A stretch of 27,124 nucleotides of DNA from Hofstenia miamia (GCA_900660155.1 CABFPE010000005.1:3517419-3544542); one strand, 5' to 3'; positions 11,039 through 21,385 are shown, numbered from the stretch's first letter. Notes: generated from the sequence alone by a model not told the origin. Program-made: numbers and translations.

Positions 11039-11880
11039 CTATCAATGGATTGTCCACTGTGAATTTCTTAAGAAATGACAGTCCTGTGTCATCAGTTCAC
11101 ACTCTGAAGTCCTTTCAAATCAAGAAGTATCTGAATTTCTTAATAACTTCTACCAATGCCAGCATCTCTAGTTATAATGATCCATAGTTTTTTTATGGTT
11201 TCCTGCTAAACCATTGTATGGTTTCCTCTCTTTCATTTTTTGTTTATACCACACATGCCCCTATTGCTACTTGCTGGAGGCAAAGTCTAATATGAATGGC
11301 TTTGAGTAATCTGGGGTGCTTAGGACAATGTTTTTGTTAGTTACTTCTTTATGAGATCCAACTTTACCTGCTTCTGCCATGACTAGAATGGTATGGTTTT
11401 CCTTAGAAAGTTTGTTATTCTTGCTGTTTTTCTGCTAGTCTTGGTACAAATCTCCTGTAGTAGTTGAAGAATCCCATGATTTGCTGTAGGGCTTTTTGGG
11501 TTTCAGGTTTGCTTATGTCTTTTATCTTTTCTCTTGTATCTTCCTTCATCTATATTATGCTTTGCTCAATCTCACACCCCAAGAATACTATCTTTGTTTT
11601 CAGGATCTCATTCTTATTTCAATTAACTCTTAATCCTAAGTTGCATAGTATTGTGAGTTTTTTATCCAACTTCTCCAGATGCTCATCTATTGTTTTACTG
11701 ACTACTAAGATTTCATCAATGGATGTGGACACTCTGTTTTCTACTTTGTGTCTACCATTTTTTAGAACCTTAGTGATATAACCTTGGAATGTTGCTGGTG
11801 TGGTACATAGATCAACACTTCATCATGTTTTTTCTCTTTATTTTTATTGCCATTCTGAGCATCATTAGCTTGTCCCACTT
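11039..11880 (-). pseudogene. Ty3/gypsy reverse transcriptase and RNase H, copy A
   Basis: The minus strand carries the C-terminal half of a gypsy-type reverse transcriptase. It shows ATFQGYITKVL, then the catalytic-loop region, then DEHLEKLDKKLTILCNLGL and KTKIVFLGCEI. The active-site YxDD has become S-I-D-E (11712-11723), so the enzyme would be inactive. A connection region follows with MGFFNYYRRFVPRLAEK, then RNase H traces: LALVEVIKKFRYFL and TDDTGLSFLKKF. Several in-frame stops and frame changes occur. RNase H breaks off after FLKKFTVDNPLI exactly where LTR A begins. In a functional element this protein copies genomic RNA into cDNA within particles. Near-total CpG loss indicates long decay. 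Confidence 0.85.
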
Positions 11881-12200
11881 TAGGTAATTCTGTTAATAAA
11901 ATTCATGATTGATAAGTCTGTGTCTCAGTTTCCCCATTGCTTCTCTCTGGCATCCTAGTTTGTTTGCACATTAGTTTGTGATTACTGATATCACAGTGCC
12001 TGCATAAACCAAAACTTTCCATACAGCACCATTTATCATGACATGGATGGCATCAGTTTCCAACAGGTTTGTTAATACCAAAATAGATTTAAGTTTCCTA
12101 TCTGTCAGCTTTTATGTATGCTTCTATCTCTTCTAGGTTAGAGAGATGATCTTCATCATAGAAGGCACTCACCATTGTATATTATGTTTATCTATTTTCA
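11881..12200 (-). pseudogene. Retropepsin-like protease remnant, copy A
   Basis: Between the gag zinc knuckle and reverse transcriptase, the minus strand contains VYAGTVISVIT. It aligns with the DTGA(A)xSxI active-site segment of retroviral-type aspartic proteases and with the corresponding segment of copy B. The catalytic triad has changed from D-T-G to Y-A-G (11998-12006), removing the aspartate. An upstream acidic stretch matches one in copy B near 24345-24375. The rest of the fold, including the hydrophobic LG(x)DFL segment, is too decayed to place. In a live element the enzyme would cut the Gag-Pol polyprotein. Confidence 0.55.
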
Positions 12201-12242
12201 GCAATCTTTTTTGATGTGTAATTTCATTCCACACTTGCAACA
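12201..12242 (-). other. Gag CCHC zinc knuckle, copy A
   Basis: The minus strand reads CCKCGMKLHIKKDC, a perfect CX2CX4HX4C nucleocapsid zinc knuckle, which binds genomic RNA during packaging. It survives although the frame around it is broken. Copy B has its own intact knuckle at 24399-24440. Confidence 0.8.
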
Positions 12243-13640
12243 AGTTGTGTCCATCTTCTGAATAGCTTTAACAGTGCCATCTTTCATTTTTTACTTTGAT
12301 TATTCCTTGTGTGGTTTTCTTTTCTTCAATTTTCTCATCTGCTGATTCTGTTTTCATTACAGTGGCTTTTGGTGTTATTCTTGGGTTTCTTATTGTCACT
12401 TTTTCTTGCCTTTACTTATGATTGTCTCTAGTGAGTCTTCCACATTGCCTTTCAGTTTGAGTGCTTTTCACAAATCATTTTGAAATCCTTTGCAGATGTG
12501 TGAGAAAATGTTGCATTTACTAAATGAATTTTCTCTTGAGCTGAGTCTTATCATGAGCTCCACCTGGTGCATATGTGCATATAAGTAATTTAATCTATTG
12601 CAGAAAAATTTTTGCAATATCATTTTGTATTATCTTTTAGAGTGTTCACCTATCTAATAGGAATTAAAATCTCCAATCAGTAATTTGTAGCTCCCTTTTA
12701 CAGTGTGGTCCAACATAAAATAATGTTGATAAGCTGCACAATCCAGGTAGAGAGATAATCTCATCTCTGTTGTTTCTTAGCTTACTTGTTGCTCTTGCAT
12801 ATTTAGCTCAAATATTGACAACCACTCATTGAAGTTTGGTGCAAGGAAATTTATTATTCTAGTGAATTTTGCCAGTTTTGCTCTACAATGCAACATGTAA
12901 TGCTGTCTTGTTCAATACAGCTTCAATTCAATGAATCACAATTTCTCTTCTGCTTTCATTTCTTTTTGAACATTTGGTCAATTATTATGATAGCAAGTTT
13001 ATCTTTGTGTTGTGAGTTGTTTGCTATTGCATCTTGCTGTTCTTTTCATTTCTGTGCTTCTTCTAGCCTTGTTAGTCTAATTTTATCCACCAACCATTTG
13101 TTTTTCAGGGTTAACATCACTGTTTTTGTTGGAGTTATTTTATTTCTTCCATTAATCCTCTCTCTACTGCTTTGAGTTCAGTTTCCATTGCCCTTTGATT
13201 AATATACTGCTCTCACCATTCACACACTTCTTTCTTCTTAGCTTTGATTTCTCAATTATGTAGTTCTTTGATTCATTTGATTTCCATACCTACAATTTCA
13301 TCATGTTCTACTATGCTTTCCTGCATCTCAAGTCTTAATGGGATTTTATAATTTAATGCATTATCAAATTGTGTTTTGAGTAGTGTTACCTCAATACCCA
13401 GTTTCTTTTCAATCTTTCATAGTTCTTCAATATCTATTCCATGTCAATGATACTGCTGGTGACAGTTTGGGTAGTTGTGATGTGAATGTTATCTCCTCTA
13501 TAGCTGTGCCATTGGTTTGGGGTTGACAGCTCAGGGAAGCTCCATCATTGCATTTGGCTGGTACTGATATTGTGTGCTTTCTGGTTCTGTTTTCTGACAT
13601 AGGGGACTTCCTTTTTGGTTTACCCAATTTTTCTTTGAAT
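12243..13640 (-). pseudogene. Gypsy gag, copy A, degenerate
   Basis: This stretch aligns on the minus strand with gag of copy B (24441-25773). The clearest match is around 12490-12560 against 24715-24800, where both share GATGTGTGAGAA, TTTCTCTTGAGCT and flanking blocks. The best remaining frame is 13427-13627 (66 codons, beginning MGKPKRKSPMSENRTRK), near the 5' end; elsewhere stops and shifts are frequent. Gag would form the particle shell, with matrix/coiled-coil, capsid and then the zinc knuckle. No 5' LTR is seen upstream to about 15 kb, so this end is truncated. Only about one CpG is found in the whole of copy A. Confidence 0.7.
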
Positions 13641-14016
13641 TAGGTATTTAACATTGTGCTTCTTTTGGTTTGATAATATTTAATGCATTTTGTGATTCAT
13701 ATTTCATTCTTAGAGATTACAGAAATGCCTTTATGCTCACATTTTGTATGACTAGAGAATCTTCATATTTATTCTCTGTCACCTTGTATGATCTTTTTCT
13801 GTTAGTGATTATGCATTTCATTTGATTAAAGAGTCTTTTGGTTAACACTCTGTTGTCACTGATTTTCTTGAGAAGCATCTCCACTTTCTTGTTCTCCTGT
13901 ATTTAAGTGATTTGTCATTCCTCTGTTCTTCAAAGCACTGTAAAATTTTATCATGTGAAATCCATAATAATCACTTATTTGATCATAACTCACTATCATT
14001 AGCCGCCAATAGTTGT
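13641..14016. other. Boundary region upstream of gag A
   Basis: The minus strand has short charged frames (for example around 13880-13935) that might be the decayed 5' end of gag, but no similarity to copy B or to the LTR can be made out. No other feature is evident. Confidence 0.3.
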
Positions 14017-14117
14017 ATTAACTAAATATATCTATAATACATCCTTAAACCATATGAGCAACTAATGTTTAACTAAATATATCTATAATACATTTTTCAG
14101 AAATATGGTTAACTAAA
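14017..14117. repeat. 24-bp direct repeat at 51-bp spacing
   Basis: TAACTAAATATATCTATAAT occurs at about 14019 and again at about 14070 with identical flanks (24 matching bases in all). A weaker third echo, GGTTAACTAAAGTTAATCTA, follows near 14108. It is a small local duplication just upstream of the 62-bp tandem repeat. Confidence 0.75.
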
Positions 14118-14203
14118 GTTAATCTATTTAGGTTTTGGTGTTTTTTTCACAGAAATGTTGTTGACTCAAATGGAATTGCTCCAGTTTGGGGTTTTAAATT
14201 ATA

Positions 14204-14327
14204 ACATAGTATAATAAACATTTCTCTTATTTTCTTAATTACTGATAATGAATTTTGTAATAACTACATAGTATAATAAACATTTCTCTTATTTTCTTAA
14301 TTACTGATAATGAATTTTGTAATAACT
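14204..14327. repeat. Perfect 62-bp tandem duplication
   Basis: The 62 bases at 14204-14265 are repeated without a mismatch at 14266-14327, and three further bases (ACA) begin another unit. Each unit starts ACATAGTATAATAAACATTT and ends TTTTGTAATAACT. Perfect identity in otherwise decayed DNA means a recent duplication or an assembly effect. Confidence 0.95.
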
Positions 14328-14330
14328 ACA

Positions 14331-17330
14331 ATGATAATGAGAGATGAGAAATTTGAGATGCAAAATTAACAGAATAATCCATGTTAATTAAACATGTAAT
14401 TAATAGTCTGAAATTCATAATGATTCTTCTCATCTTCAATCATTAGTAATACAAGCATCTTTCAAAATTAAGAAAATCATCCATTTTTAGGTTATTAAAT
14501 TTAAATGAGATAAATCTTAATTATAACCCTCCATAATCAAATGAAAGAAAATGCATGACCATGGCAAACCTGCATATCACAAAATAGAATAACTTTTTGT
14601 AAAAGAATTAGCATTGCATAATTGAATTACATAAAGTTACTGTTAGTTCATAATTGATGTTAACTTACACCATACAGTTTTACTGGTGAAATCACCAACA
14701 CCATTACCAATTTAGAATGTAGCTAATCACTTACTTACTAAATTAACAAATTTTGAATAAGCAAGCTCAACTATTGAGGAAAATGTTAATTGAAATACAA
14801 CAATAAAGTGCTTAAATTGTCAAAACAAGATCACTAAATCCAACAAGCAATCAGGATCATTTGTTGAGTAAAACTTAATTGACAAAACATGTTTATTGAC
14901 AAAAGGGCCAAATCATTGCTTTAGAATTGCGTGAAGATGAACTGTATGCTGTTAGGTTCAAGATAAATGAAATGAGCCAGCTTTAGATTAAAGTTTTGAG
15001 AAGAATCCATCAAACAACACTACATATCCAAAGATACAAATTTAAACTAATAAATGTGATTTCTTGTTTTGAATCAAGCATGAAAATATGTAATATGAAA
15101 ATATAAAATATGATAATATGTAATATGTACATTATACTTAATGCATATACATTTATCTTATATTTTCTGTAATAATTGCATATTGACAGACCCATGGTAT
15201 TGCACATGGTGTAGATTTGCTTGGGGACTTGTGTGTATTTTTATTTATTTTCTAATTTGACATTTTCAATGAGGACGTCAATGTGATGTAAGTTATTCCA
15301 TTTCAAGTTTAGTTTATGATATTAATATATCATCCCTTCAAGCTGGTGCTATGTGTATTTGTTGTAAACAAAGACAGGTAATTACTTTTGAAACAATATA
15401 TAACTATGATCAATGATGTAGTTAATGTTCAATAGAGTTTATCTCACCTCAACTTTGTTCACCTTCTTTCTTACTTTATTTTTTTGATATGTTATGTTTA
15501 CAATAATTATTGGCTAAGTTTCCAGTGATAATTTGGGAGTACTTCTTTGAGTACTGAATTGATGAGTGGCATTAGGTTATGTGTGTGGCTACATATAGAT
15601 ACAATAAAACCTCCTGTTCAAATGCAACATGTACATGCACTGATAATTGATTACAATTTGATGATATTATACCATTGGTTAGCATGAATGCATGGTAATT
15701 ACATGCTATTATCTAGTTAGATGAGAGATAAGAAAATCATTGAGTTGTTTATTTTGTATTGAGCTGGATAATAAGTTATGAGACAAATAGGGTAGCACTG
15801 ATCAAGCAAGTTAGAAACTTTTCTTTCCAGCAATTCAGCTGGAAGCCATAGAAATTGGTTATCCTGTATGTTTTCTAAACAATTACTAGTTACCTGGATG
15901 AATTACTGATGTTTTTCTATATGTTAAGTCCTGCTAGAATCAGGGCTGTTACAATATGGTCACTTCTACAACCTTCTGCCATGACAATGATTTCATTTGT
16001 GTTAGTATAGTTGCCAGCCCCTTATTGTACGATGGCAATACTGTACATCTCCCCTATATAAAATATATTAATAACAACATTAGCAGAATGTATATGTATG
16101 CATTAAAAATTTATGCAATGATTTCACTAATCTGTAAAAAATGTAGACAAATATATAAATTAGGAAAAAATTTTTGTTGAAAATGCAGGCATTTGCAAAG
16201 TATAAATGTTTATTTAAAAACCTCAAGTAAGAAGAAATTGATTTACACTAAAAATGTATGATTAACATGAATATACTTTTATCTTGTAATGTGCTTAAAA
16301 AGAGTTAGTTTTTTTATGAATTGCAAGTTTTCTTATAATAATATTAATATTTAAAGCAATATATTTGCTAAAATTTACAAATATAATAAAATATAAACCA
16401 ATAGAAAGCTACAAACTAATAAGCAAGATATATAGTAATAATAAAAATCAATGTTTGTGTGATTGTTTGTGTAAGTGTTAAATATTGTGTATATGTTTTG
16501 AATGCATGAAGCATGCTGTTGTCTCCTAGAATATGTTGTTTTGTTAACACTGATATCTACAGTTTTTTTCTAAGCATTTTGTAAGTATTTTGTACTTGTG
16601 TTTCATAGTCTAAATAATTCCACAATTTTATTGATATTAGAATTTTTATTTAAATGCAAATATTTTTGTGATCATTTATTTAATTTAACATAGTCTTTTA
16701 GGAAGAGAAGAGATGTTTAATGATGTTTGAATTTATATATAATTGATAGCATATGCAGATGAATTTGAAAAAAATAGAGATAATGTGTTATATTTATTAA
16801 GATATAGTGATTCTTTGTCTTGTTTTTGTGCAAAGTTCAAAGTTTTTTTATACACAAATTAAATATCTTTGATAGAAGCATATGAAACGTAGAATTTGGG
16901 TAATGTTAAAAAAATGAAAAATATTGAAAGTGAGACAAACAGAATGAATGTATCAGTTCTTTTTGATAATTGCTTGATATAACATTGTGTCAAATTCCTG
17001 CCATCATTTTTTGAAACTTATTAAGTAGGAATTTTTCAAAATTTAATTTATTTTCTGCTTAATTGCTGACTGTTTCACTTTGCTTTATTGACTATCCTTA
17101 ATTTATCCTTAATTCTATATTGTGACAAAATTCAAGCATAAAGGCATTCTTGTTAACCTCACATAGGTAGAAGAGTGCAAACATAAAGGCTCTCTTTCTG
17201 ATCACAAAATATGATAGAGTTGAATTACTTAGTTAGAATTTTATTGAGTAATTTCTTATTTGAACAATATTTATTATCAATTAAATTTTATTTTAAATAA
17301 GTCCAAAAAAATATGTCAAAAATATGTTTG
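14331..17330. other. AT-rich stretch with no recognisable gene
   Basis: About 3 kb of AT-rich DNA with very few CpG dinucleotides. Open frames at 15010-15207 (minus) and 15956-16180 (plus) have low-complexity Ile/Tyr/Met-rich translations and no family motif. No RNA gene, long repeat or LTR could be identified. Confidence 0.55.
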
Positions 17331-18060
17331 GCTTCGACCAAAACAAAACATGACAGAAATTTGAATTTAAATTCAACTTTAAACATCGTCATCGTTTACC
17401 AAAAAAGAATAATTGATTAGATCTGTAAGAATTTGATTTGTACTTTAATACCAGTCTAATGTTATAATGAAATATTAAGTTGTAACAAAGGGCATTATCA
17501 ATAAACTTTTATCAGAGTTCAGTGGTTATTTATCATTATGAACTTATTGGATCTGTTAAATATGCGAATAAGATCTATCGATGTATTTTTATTTAACTTA
17601 TTGATAATTAGTTTCCATCCTCAACAACGAAGAGCGATAAATGGAGCCTTGACCAAATCAGATTTCGCAACTCATTATTAGATGTTAGTGAACTTGTTCG
17701 ATATAAAAATCAGTTGTTTAATTAAATAATCACTATCTAAATAACTATAGTTCCGATGCCAGGCTGTTTGAAAAAGGAATTCAACATTGCCGATGATCGA
17801 AGGAGATGTTTGCAGTTATATGTTAGATAGATTATTGGTGCTCGATTAAGTAGCAACGTAATTCAATGATTAAAGTACTCTATATTATTTATTTAAACAA
17901 TGGTAAATTGGGGAATTTAAGTAATTTAAACCGACACATTGTTGATAGCCGTTTACATGTCTCCTATTTACTCTTCCTAATAGATACACCAATTATCTAA
18001 CTGGTATAATTGGACAAATTTATTTATAAACACTCAAATTTATCTTTTGTTGCACTCCAA
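17331..18060. other. CpG-normal non-coding segment
   Basis: From about 17.33 kb CpG becomes common (for example ATCGTCATCG near 17388, several between 17570 and 17860). The DNA is still AT-rich. No frame is convincing, although parts of 17620-17830 translate to protein-like stretches on the plus strand and might be a decayed 5' part of the LINE that follows. Confidence 0.35.
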
Positions 18061-18276
18061 GAGTTGAAGCTGAAAGAAACTGATAATGCTATTAAGGTTG
18101 ATGGTTTCTACTTGTTCAGAAGAGATCGAGTCTTCGATGGAGGTAGTGCCCTATAACATGTATATCAAGAGTGGTCTCTGCAGGAACCTACGGTTGTAGC
18201 AAGTAGTATTAACGAAAACATTGGCTTGAAAATGTTAGGTGTTGCTATAAGATTAAATTGTCTTCCTCATAATTAG
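18061..18276 (+). pseudogene. LINE APE-type endonuclease fragment
   Basis: A 71-codon plus-strand frame, interrupted by one TAA at 18154-18156, contains KVDGFYLFRRDRVFDGGSAL and later NIGLKMLGVAIRLN. The series (I/V)DG(Y/F)xLFRRDR..GGG(V)A(L/I) and a following 'xxLExLxVxI' strand are characteristic of the middle of the apurinic-like endonuclease domain of CR1/Jockey/RTE-type non-LTR retrotransposons. That enzyme nicks the target DNA for reverse transcription in place. The third Gly of GGG is Ser here. The N-terminal catalytic residues, the GDFN motif and reverse transcriptase are not seen, so this is a short orphan piece. A poly-G run of nine or ten follows at about 18276. Confidence 0.6.
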
Positions 18277-19336
18277 GGGGGGGGATTTTTTATGATCTAA
18301 AAATTTTAAAATATGACTTTAAACTTCAAATTTATGACTTAAAAATATGTCTTCTCAAAAAAAATACTCTGATGATACTAACTATCTTACTGCTATCAAA
18401 GCCTCCAACCCTCAACATTGTTATGATTCGTATCAATTGTCTCTAAATTTGTTTGTAAAAAAAGTTTGAAAATAGGAACCTCATTAAGAAACATCAACAA
18501 ATCTAAAGAAGTGGTCTTTATGAATAAAAATTTGAAAAACTGAGATTTGCAAAAGTTTGCATCTTGATGAGTTGAAACCAGAACAAGTCTCATTTTGGAA
18601 GTTACTGGAGATTTACATAGAAAGCAATTTTTCTTTTGGAAAGCAGACATCAATTGTGATTCAGAATGTTTATTTTCTCTGTAAAACAATAACCGTTGTA
18701 TCGCGTTTTGTGACAGTAGATACTAAAAAGACTTTCTTTCAATCCTAAATTCTGCCGCACATTACACGCATCAGGCATATGAATGGTCATCCCGGAAACA
18801 TTATATTTTCACATAGGTTCATTCATTATTTAGACTTATGCTCTTCAAAATCTCCCTACATTTCAATACCTCTTTTTATTGGCATGAACTTTTCTCTTAA
18901 TTTTGTATAATGTAACTTTACAATGTTATTCTACATAGTTAAGTATATTTTTGTATTATTTTAGTTATATCTATATCCACTTTGTAATCTTTTAGAGACC
19001 ATAGTGCTTATTTATAATCATACTATCACGTCATTTTCGTTCTGCTTTTAAATTGAACTGTATAAATGGGGTTTGATTTGAAATTATCATAAAATGATAC
19101 TTTTAGATTTTCTACTATCAAAACATTGGATTACGATGTGACGCAAGGTTGTGAATTAAATGGAAAAGAATCTTTGCTTTGCTAGCTTGAATGTTCAACG
19201 TTTTTGAAGAGATTGGAATTATGAGGAAATTTAGTTAAAGAAAAGAATACTGTTGGGAAACTTTATGCAAAACTCTGTAAACTGAGGTAATATTATTTAA
19301 TGACTAAGATATTTGTTCTTTATTTCTTGAAGATTT
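18277..19336. other. Unassigned segment with overlapping short frames
   Basis: Frames of 97 codons (18396-18689, minus) and 63 codons (18557-18748, plus) overlap each other. Neither translation shows a motif I recognise, and at most one could be real. CpG is frequent around 18690-18800. Nothing else is identifiable to the TA tract. Confidence 0.3.
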
Positions 19337-19342
19337 TATATA

Positions 19343-19380
<38 letters not shown>

Positions 19381-19381
19381 C
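19337..19381. repeat. (TA)n microsatellite
   Basis: A TA dinucleotide tract of roughly 45 bases with one TTT interruption. Such tracts are self-complementary and can extrude hairpins; their length is often unreliable in assemblies. Confidence 0.95.
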
Positions 19382-19499
19382 TATAAAAATTTTATTACAA
19401 CAGCATAACTAAATTTTGTCTATAATTGTGTTTCATAGTGTGTTTATCCAGATTGAGTCCTCTTAAAAATTATGAATGCAAGGATATCAATCGAATTAA

Positions 19500-19519
19500 T
19501 GGTTAGGGTTAGGGCTTAG
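19500..19519 (+). repeat. Short TTAGGG-like run
   Basis: The sequence GGTTAGGGTTAGGGCTTAGG carries two perfect and one altered metazoan telomere-type hexamers. It is too short to be called an interstitial telomere with confidence and may be chance or a break-repair footprint. Confidence 0.5.
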
Positions 19520-20062
19520 GCTGATTTCAAAGAATTGAAAAAGGCCAAAAATGTGTTACTTTTAGATGACAAGTTCCGGCTAATTGATTCAAGGGTCATA
19601 TCAAAATGTCATTCTTAGTTCAGGCCGCATTACAGAAATGAAATAAAAGTTAAAGAATTCCCAGGTCAGGCTGACATTCTTTATCATTTAACATAATTAT
19701 ACAAAATTGACATGATACTGATTTAAAAAATCAAAAAACTTAACTGAGTACCAATAATTTTTTTGGAATATGCTCATTCTAGAAAACTTATTTTATATAA
19801 CCTCATTGACTGGTTAAGGCTGACATATATATAATAATGACGAACATGTTATTCGATTATGTATAGCAGTTTCATATATAGTATTGATAATTGAATTATT
19901 TTTCTTTTTGATGATATTAGAAATCACAAGTTTTTGGGAGCATCTAGAAAATCTACCCTACCATTTGTGCAAGAATTCTATTTAAAATTTTCAACCAACA
20001 TTCGCCAATTTTTTTGACAAATCAAATACTAGCTTAAAAAGTATTGAATGATTTCTATGATG
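19520..20062. other. Unassigned, possible decayed piggyBac 3' part
   Basis: On the minus strand this lies directly downstream of the piggyBac fragment. Short stretches such as FVKKIGECWLKI can be read at about 19990-20030, but no piggyBac catalytic motif can be placed and stops are frequent. Otherwise nothing is recognised. Confidence 0.3.
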
Positions 20063-20561
20063 TTAATAATTGAATTGCTCCAATAATCTCGATATAATTA
20101 CTAACAGCATTGATAAAAATGATTTAATTTCACTTGAGTTTGTATCAATCGATTTACCACCAGTTTTTACAGAGTATAAATTTGTTTGCTGCACAATTTC
20201 TTCAACTATTTCCTCAGAAAGAAAGTTGATAAAAATAGGTTAAAGGTTGAGTAAAATTGATTTCCTTGTTGCCAAAAGATGAATATAAATTCCTTTTTTC
20301 CATTTATACTCATTCATCTTTTTCTTTTTACCTCTTCCTGACAATGTTTCAGGAATATCTGCATCATCTTCTACATCACCATTATCCTCTTCTTCTGAAG
20401 ATTATCATTGATTATCATTATGGTTAGCGAGATAATCTGGATCTGACTCTTGATCTGAATCTGATACTTCAATATCAGATATCTCCTGATTTTGGAATGA
20501 TCGCAACAAATCTCCATTGTCTCCATTTAGTACCATAAAAGGATTTAGTTGTGATTGACAT
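20063..20561 (-). pseudogene. piggyBac-type transposase N-terminal fragment (PGBD-like)
   Basis: One minus-strand frame runs 166 codons from a likely splice acceptor (CCTTTTCAG ending at 20562) to TAA at 20065-20063, with a double stop near 20400-20405 and one stop near 20245. The first part is acidic (SDIEVSDSDQESDPDYL; EEEDNGDVEDDADIPE), then basic (GRGKKKKMNEYKWKKG). The end is PIFINFLSEEIVEEIVQQTN followed by LYS, GGKSIDTNSSEIKSFL. An acidic leader followed by 'F..FLS.EI.E.IV.QTNLYS....GKS..T..EI..FL' is the signature start of the DDE_Tnp_1_7 domain of piggyBac transposases. The catalytic aspartates would lie downstream and are not recovered. The double stop sits in a local duplication of ATTATCATTGATTATCATTA. 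Confidence 0.75.
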
Positions 20562-20644
20562 CTGAAAAGGAAAATTGAAGAAATTATTATAACATGCCAG
20601 ATAGTAAATATTTATAGTTAATTATTTACATAAAGATTATGCAT

Positions 20645-20657
20645 TATATATATATAT

Positions 20658-20698
<41 letters not shown>
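20645..20698. repeat. (TA)n microsatellite
   Basis: About 54 bases of TA dinucleotide with one AA interruption. It lies between the piggyBac fragment and an unidentified CpG-rich segment, and it may mark an insertion boundary or simply be replication slippage. Confidence 0.95.
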
Positions 20699-20706
20699 AG
20701 CGGAAG

Positions 20707-20898
20707 CTACGCTATAGGCTTTGTCTGGGGGAAAACGAACAAAATGTTATGCTCTCTGATATGATACCCGGCACATGCTCTGGGGTAATTGTCTAATGCC
20801 GGGGCAGTTAAGAAATGTTTAAACAACATATCATTTTGCAAGATGGATGAAACAAAACCAGCAACGCTTCTACTTAACTGTGCACATTGCTTTTTCAT
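20707..20898 (-). other. Unidentified 63-codon frame in a GC-richer island
   Basis: A minus-strand frame starts MKKQCAQLSRSVAGFVSSIL and ends FPQTKPIA. The segment is markedly richer in G+C and CpG than its surroundings and is bounded on the left by the TA tract. The plus strand also has a 33-codon frame here (from 20842). No motif is recognised on either strand. It could be part of an unrecognised mobile element, a short exon or a structured RNA; none of these can be supported from sequence alone. Confidence 0.25.
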
Positions 20899-21029
20899 TC
20901 ACAATGCTACCTTATATTTAACAGATTCGCAAACTACAGCATAAGTCAAATCAATGCAGCCGCGCTTTTTTATAGTGCCATAAATATAAATATACATTTT
21001 TAATGTAATACCAAAAGACTGTATGTTTC

Positions 21030-21290
21030 ATCATTTATATTTAAGGGATTATAATAATTACTTTAAACTTTGTGATTATAAAATAGTTCGTGTACATGAG
21101 ACAAAAAAGGTTCAAACAGTTAGACATTACCCTGCTTTGAAGAATCTGTCATTCATCGTTACTAAATACATCTCAGTTAATGCACATCTCGGCCTGGGTG
21201 ATGATTCTACAATATTTCAAGCTATAATGATAATGCTTTTTCAGTGAAAATGTATTGTGTGTAAATCGAAAGTTGTGGTAATTTGATTAG
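21030..21290 (-). pseudogene. Probable continuation of gypsy copy B beyond the hAT insertion
   Basis: Immediately left of the hAT end, the minus strand can be read NYHNFRFTHNTFSL, which continues smoothly from the protease end NGCVIN on the other side of the insertion. Aspartic proteases of this class have a hydrophobic strand of this kind after LG(x)DFL..(N)GC(V)I. Further left, in another frame, ALTEMYLVTMNDRFFKAG could be the linker to reverse transcriptase, but stops and shifts make this uncertain. No reverse transcriptase motif follows before the unidentified GC-richer island. Confidence 0.35.
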
Positions 21291-21307
21291 CAGGGCCTGG
21301 ATATTAG
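21291..21307 (+). repeat. hAT left terminal inverted repeat
   Basis: CAGGGCCTGGATATTAG, matched by the right end with two differences. This is the end nearer the 3' end of the transposase. Confidence 0.85.
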
Positions 21308-21385
21308 GTGGTATAAAATCATCTAAATAGTTACTTAAAAAGGTGCTAAAATTAACCCATTTAGGTGCTCAAATAGGTGCTAAAA
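21304..21385 (+). repeat. hAT left subterminal repeats
   Basis: The motif (T)AGGTG recurs at about 21306, 21341, 21363 and 21375, three times as AGGTGCT followed by A-rich or CAAA. Similar motifs in the same plus-strand orientation lie at the right end. Subterminal repeats are known transposase-binding sites in hAT elements such as Ac; that role here is inferred. Confidence 0.7.

Noticed and set aside
11464..13175. Plus-strand frames at 11464-11781 and 12888-13175
   Set aside because: Antisense shadows of gypsy reverse transcriptase and gag, which read correctly on the minus strand.
14017..14327. Possible CRISPR array or 5' LTR of copy A
   Set aside because: The repeats have unlike units, no regular spacers and no TGTAAC or ATGCTACA LTR ends, and the context is eukaryotic; they are simple local duplications.
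19500..19519. Telomere or chromosome end
   Set aside because: Only two perfect TTAGGG-type hexamers, flanked by ordinary sequence on both sides.
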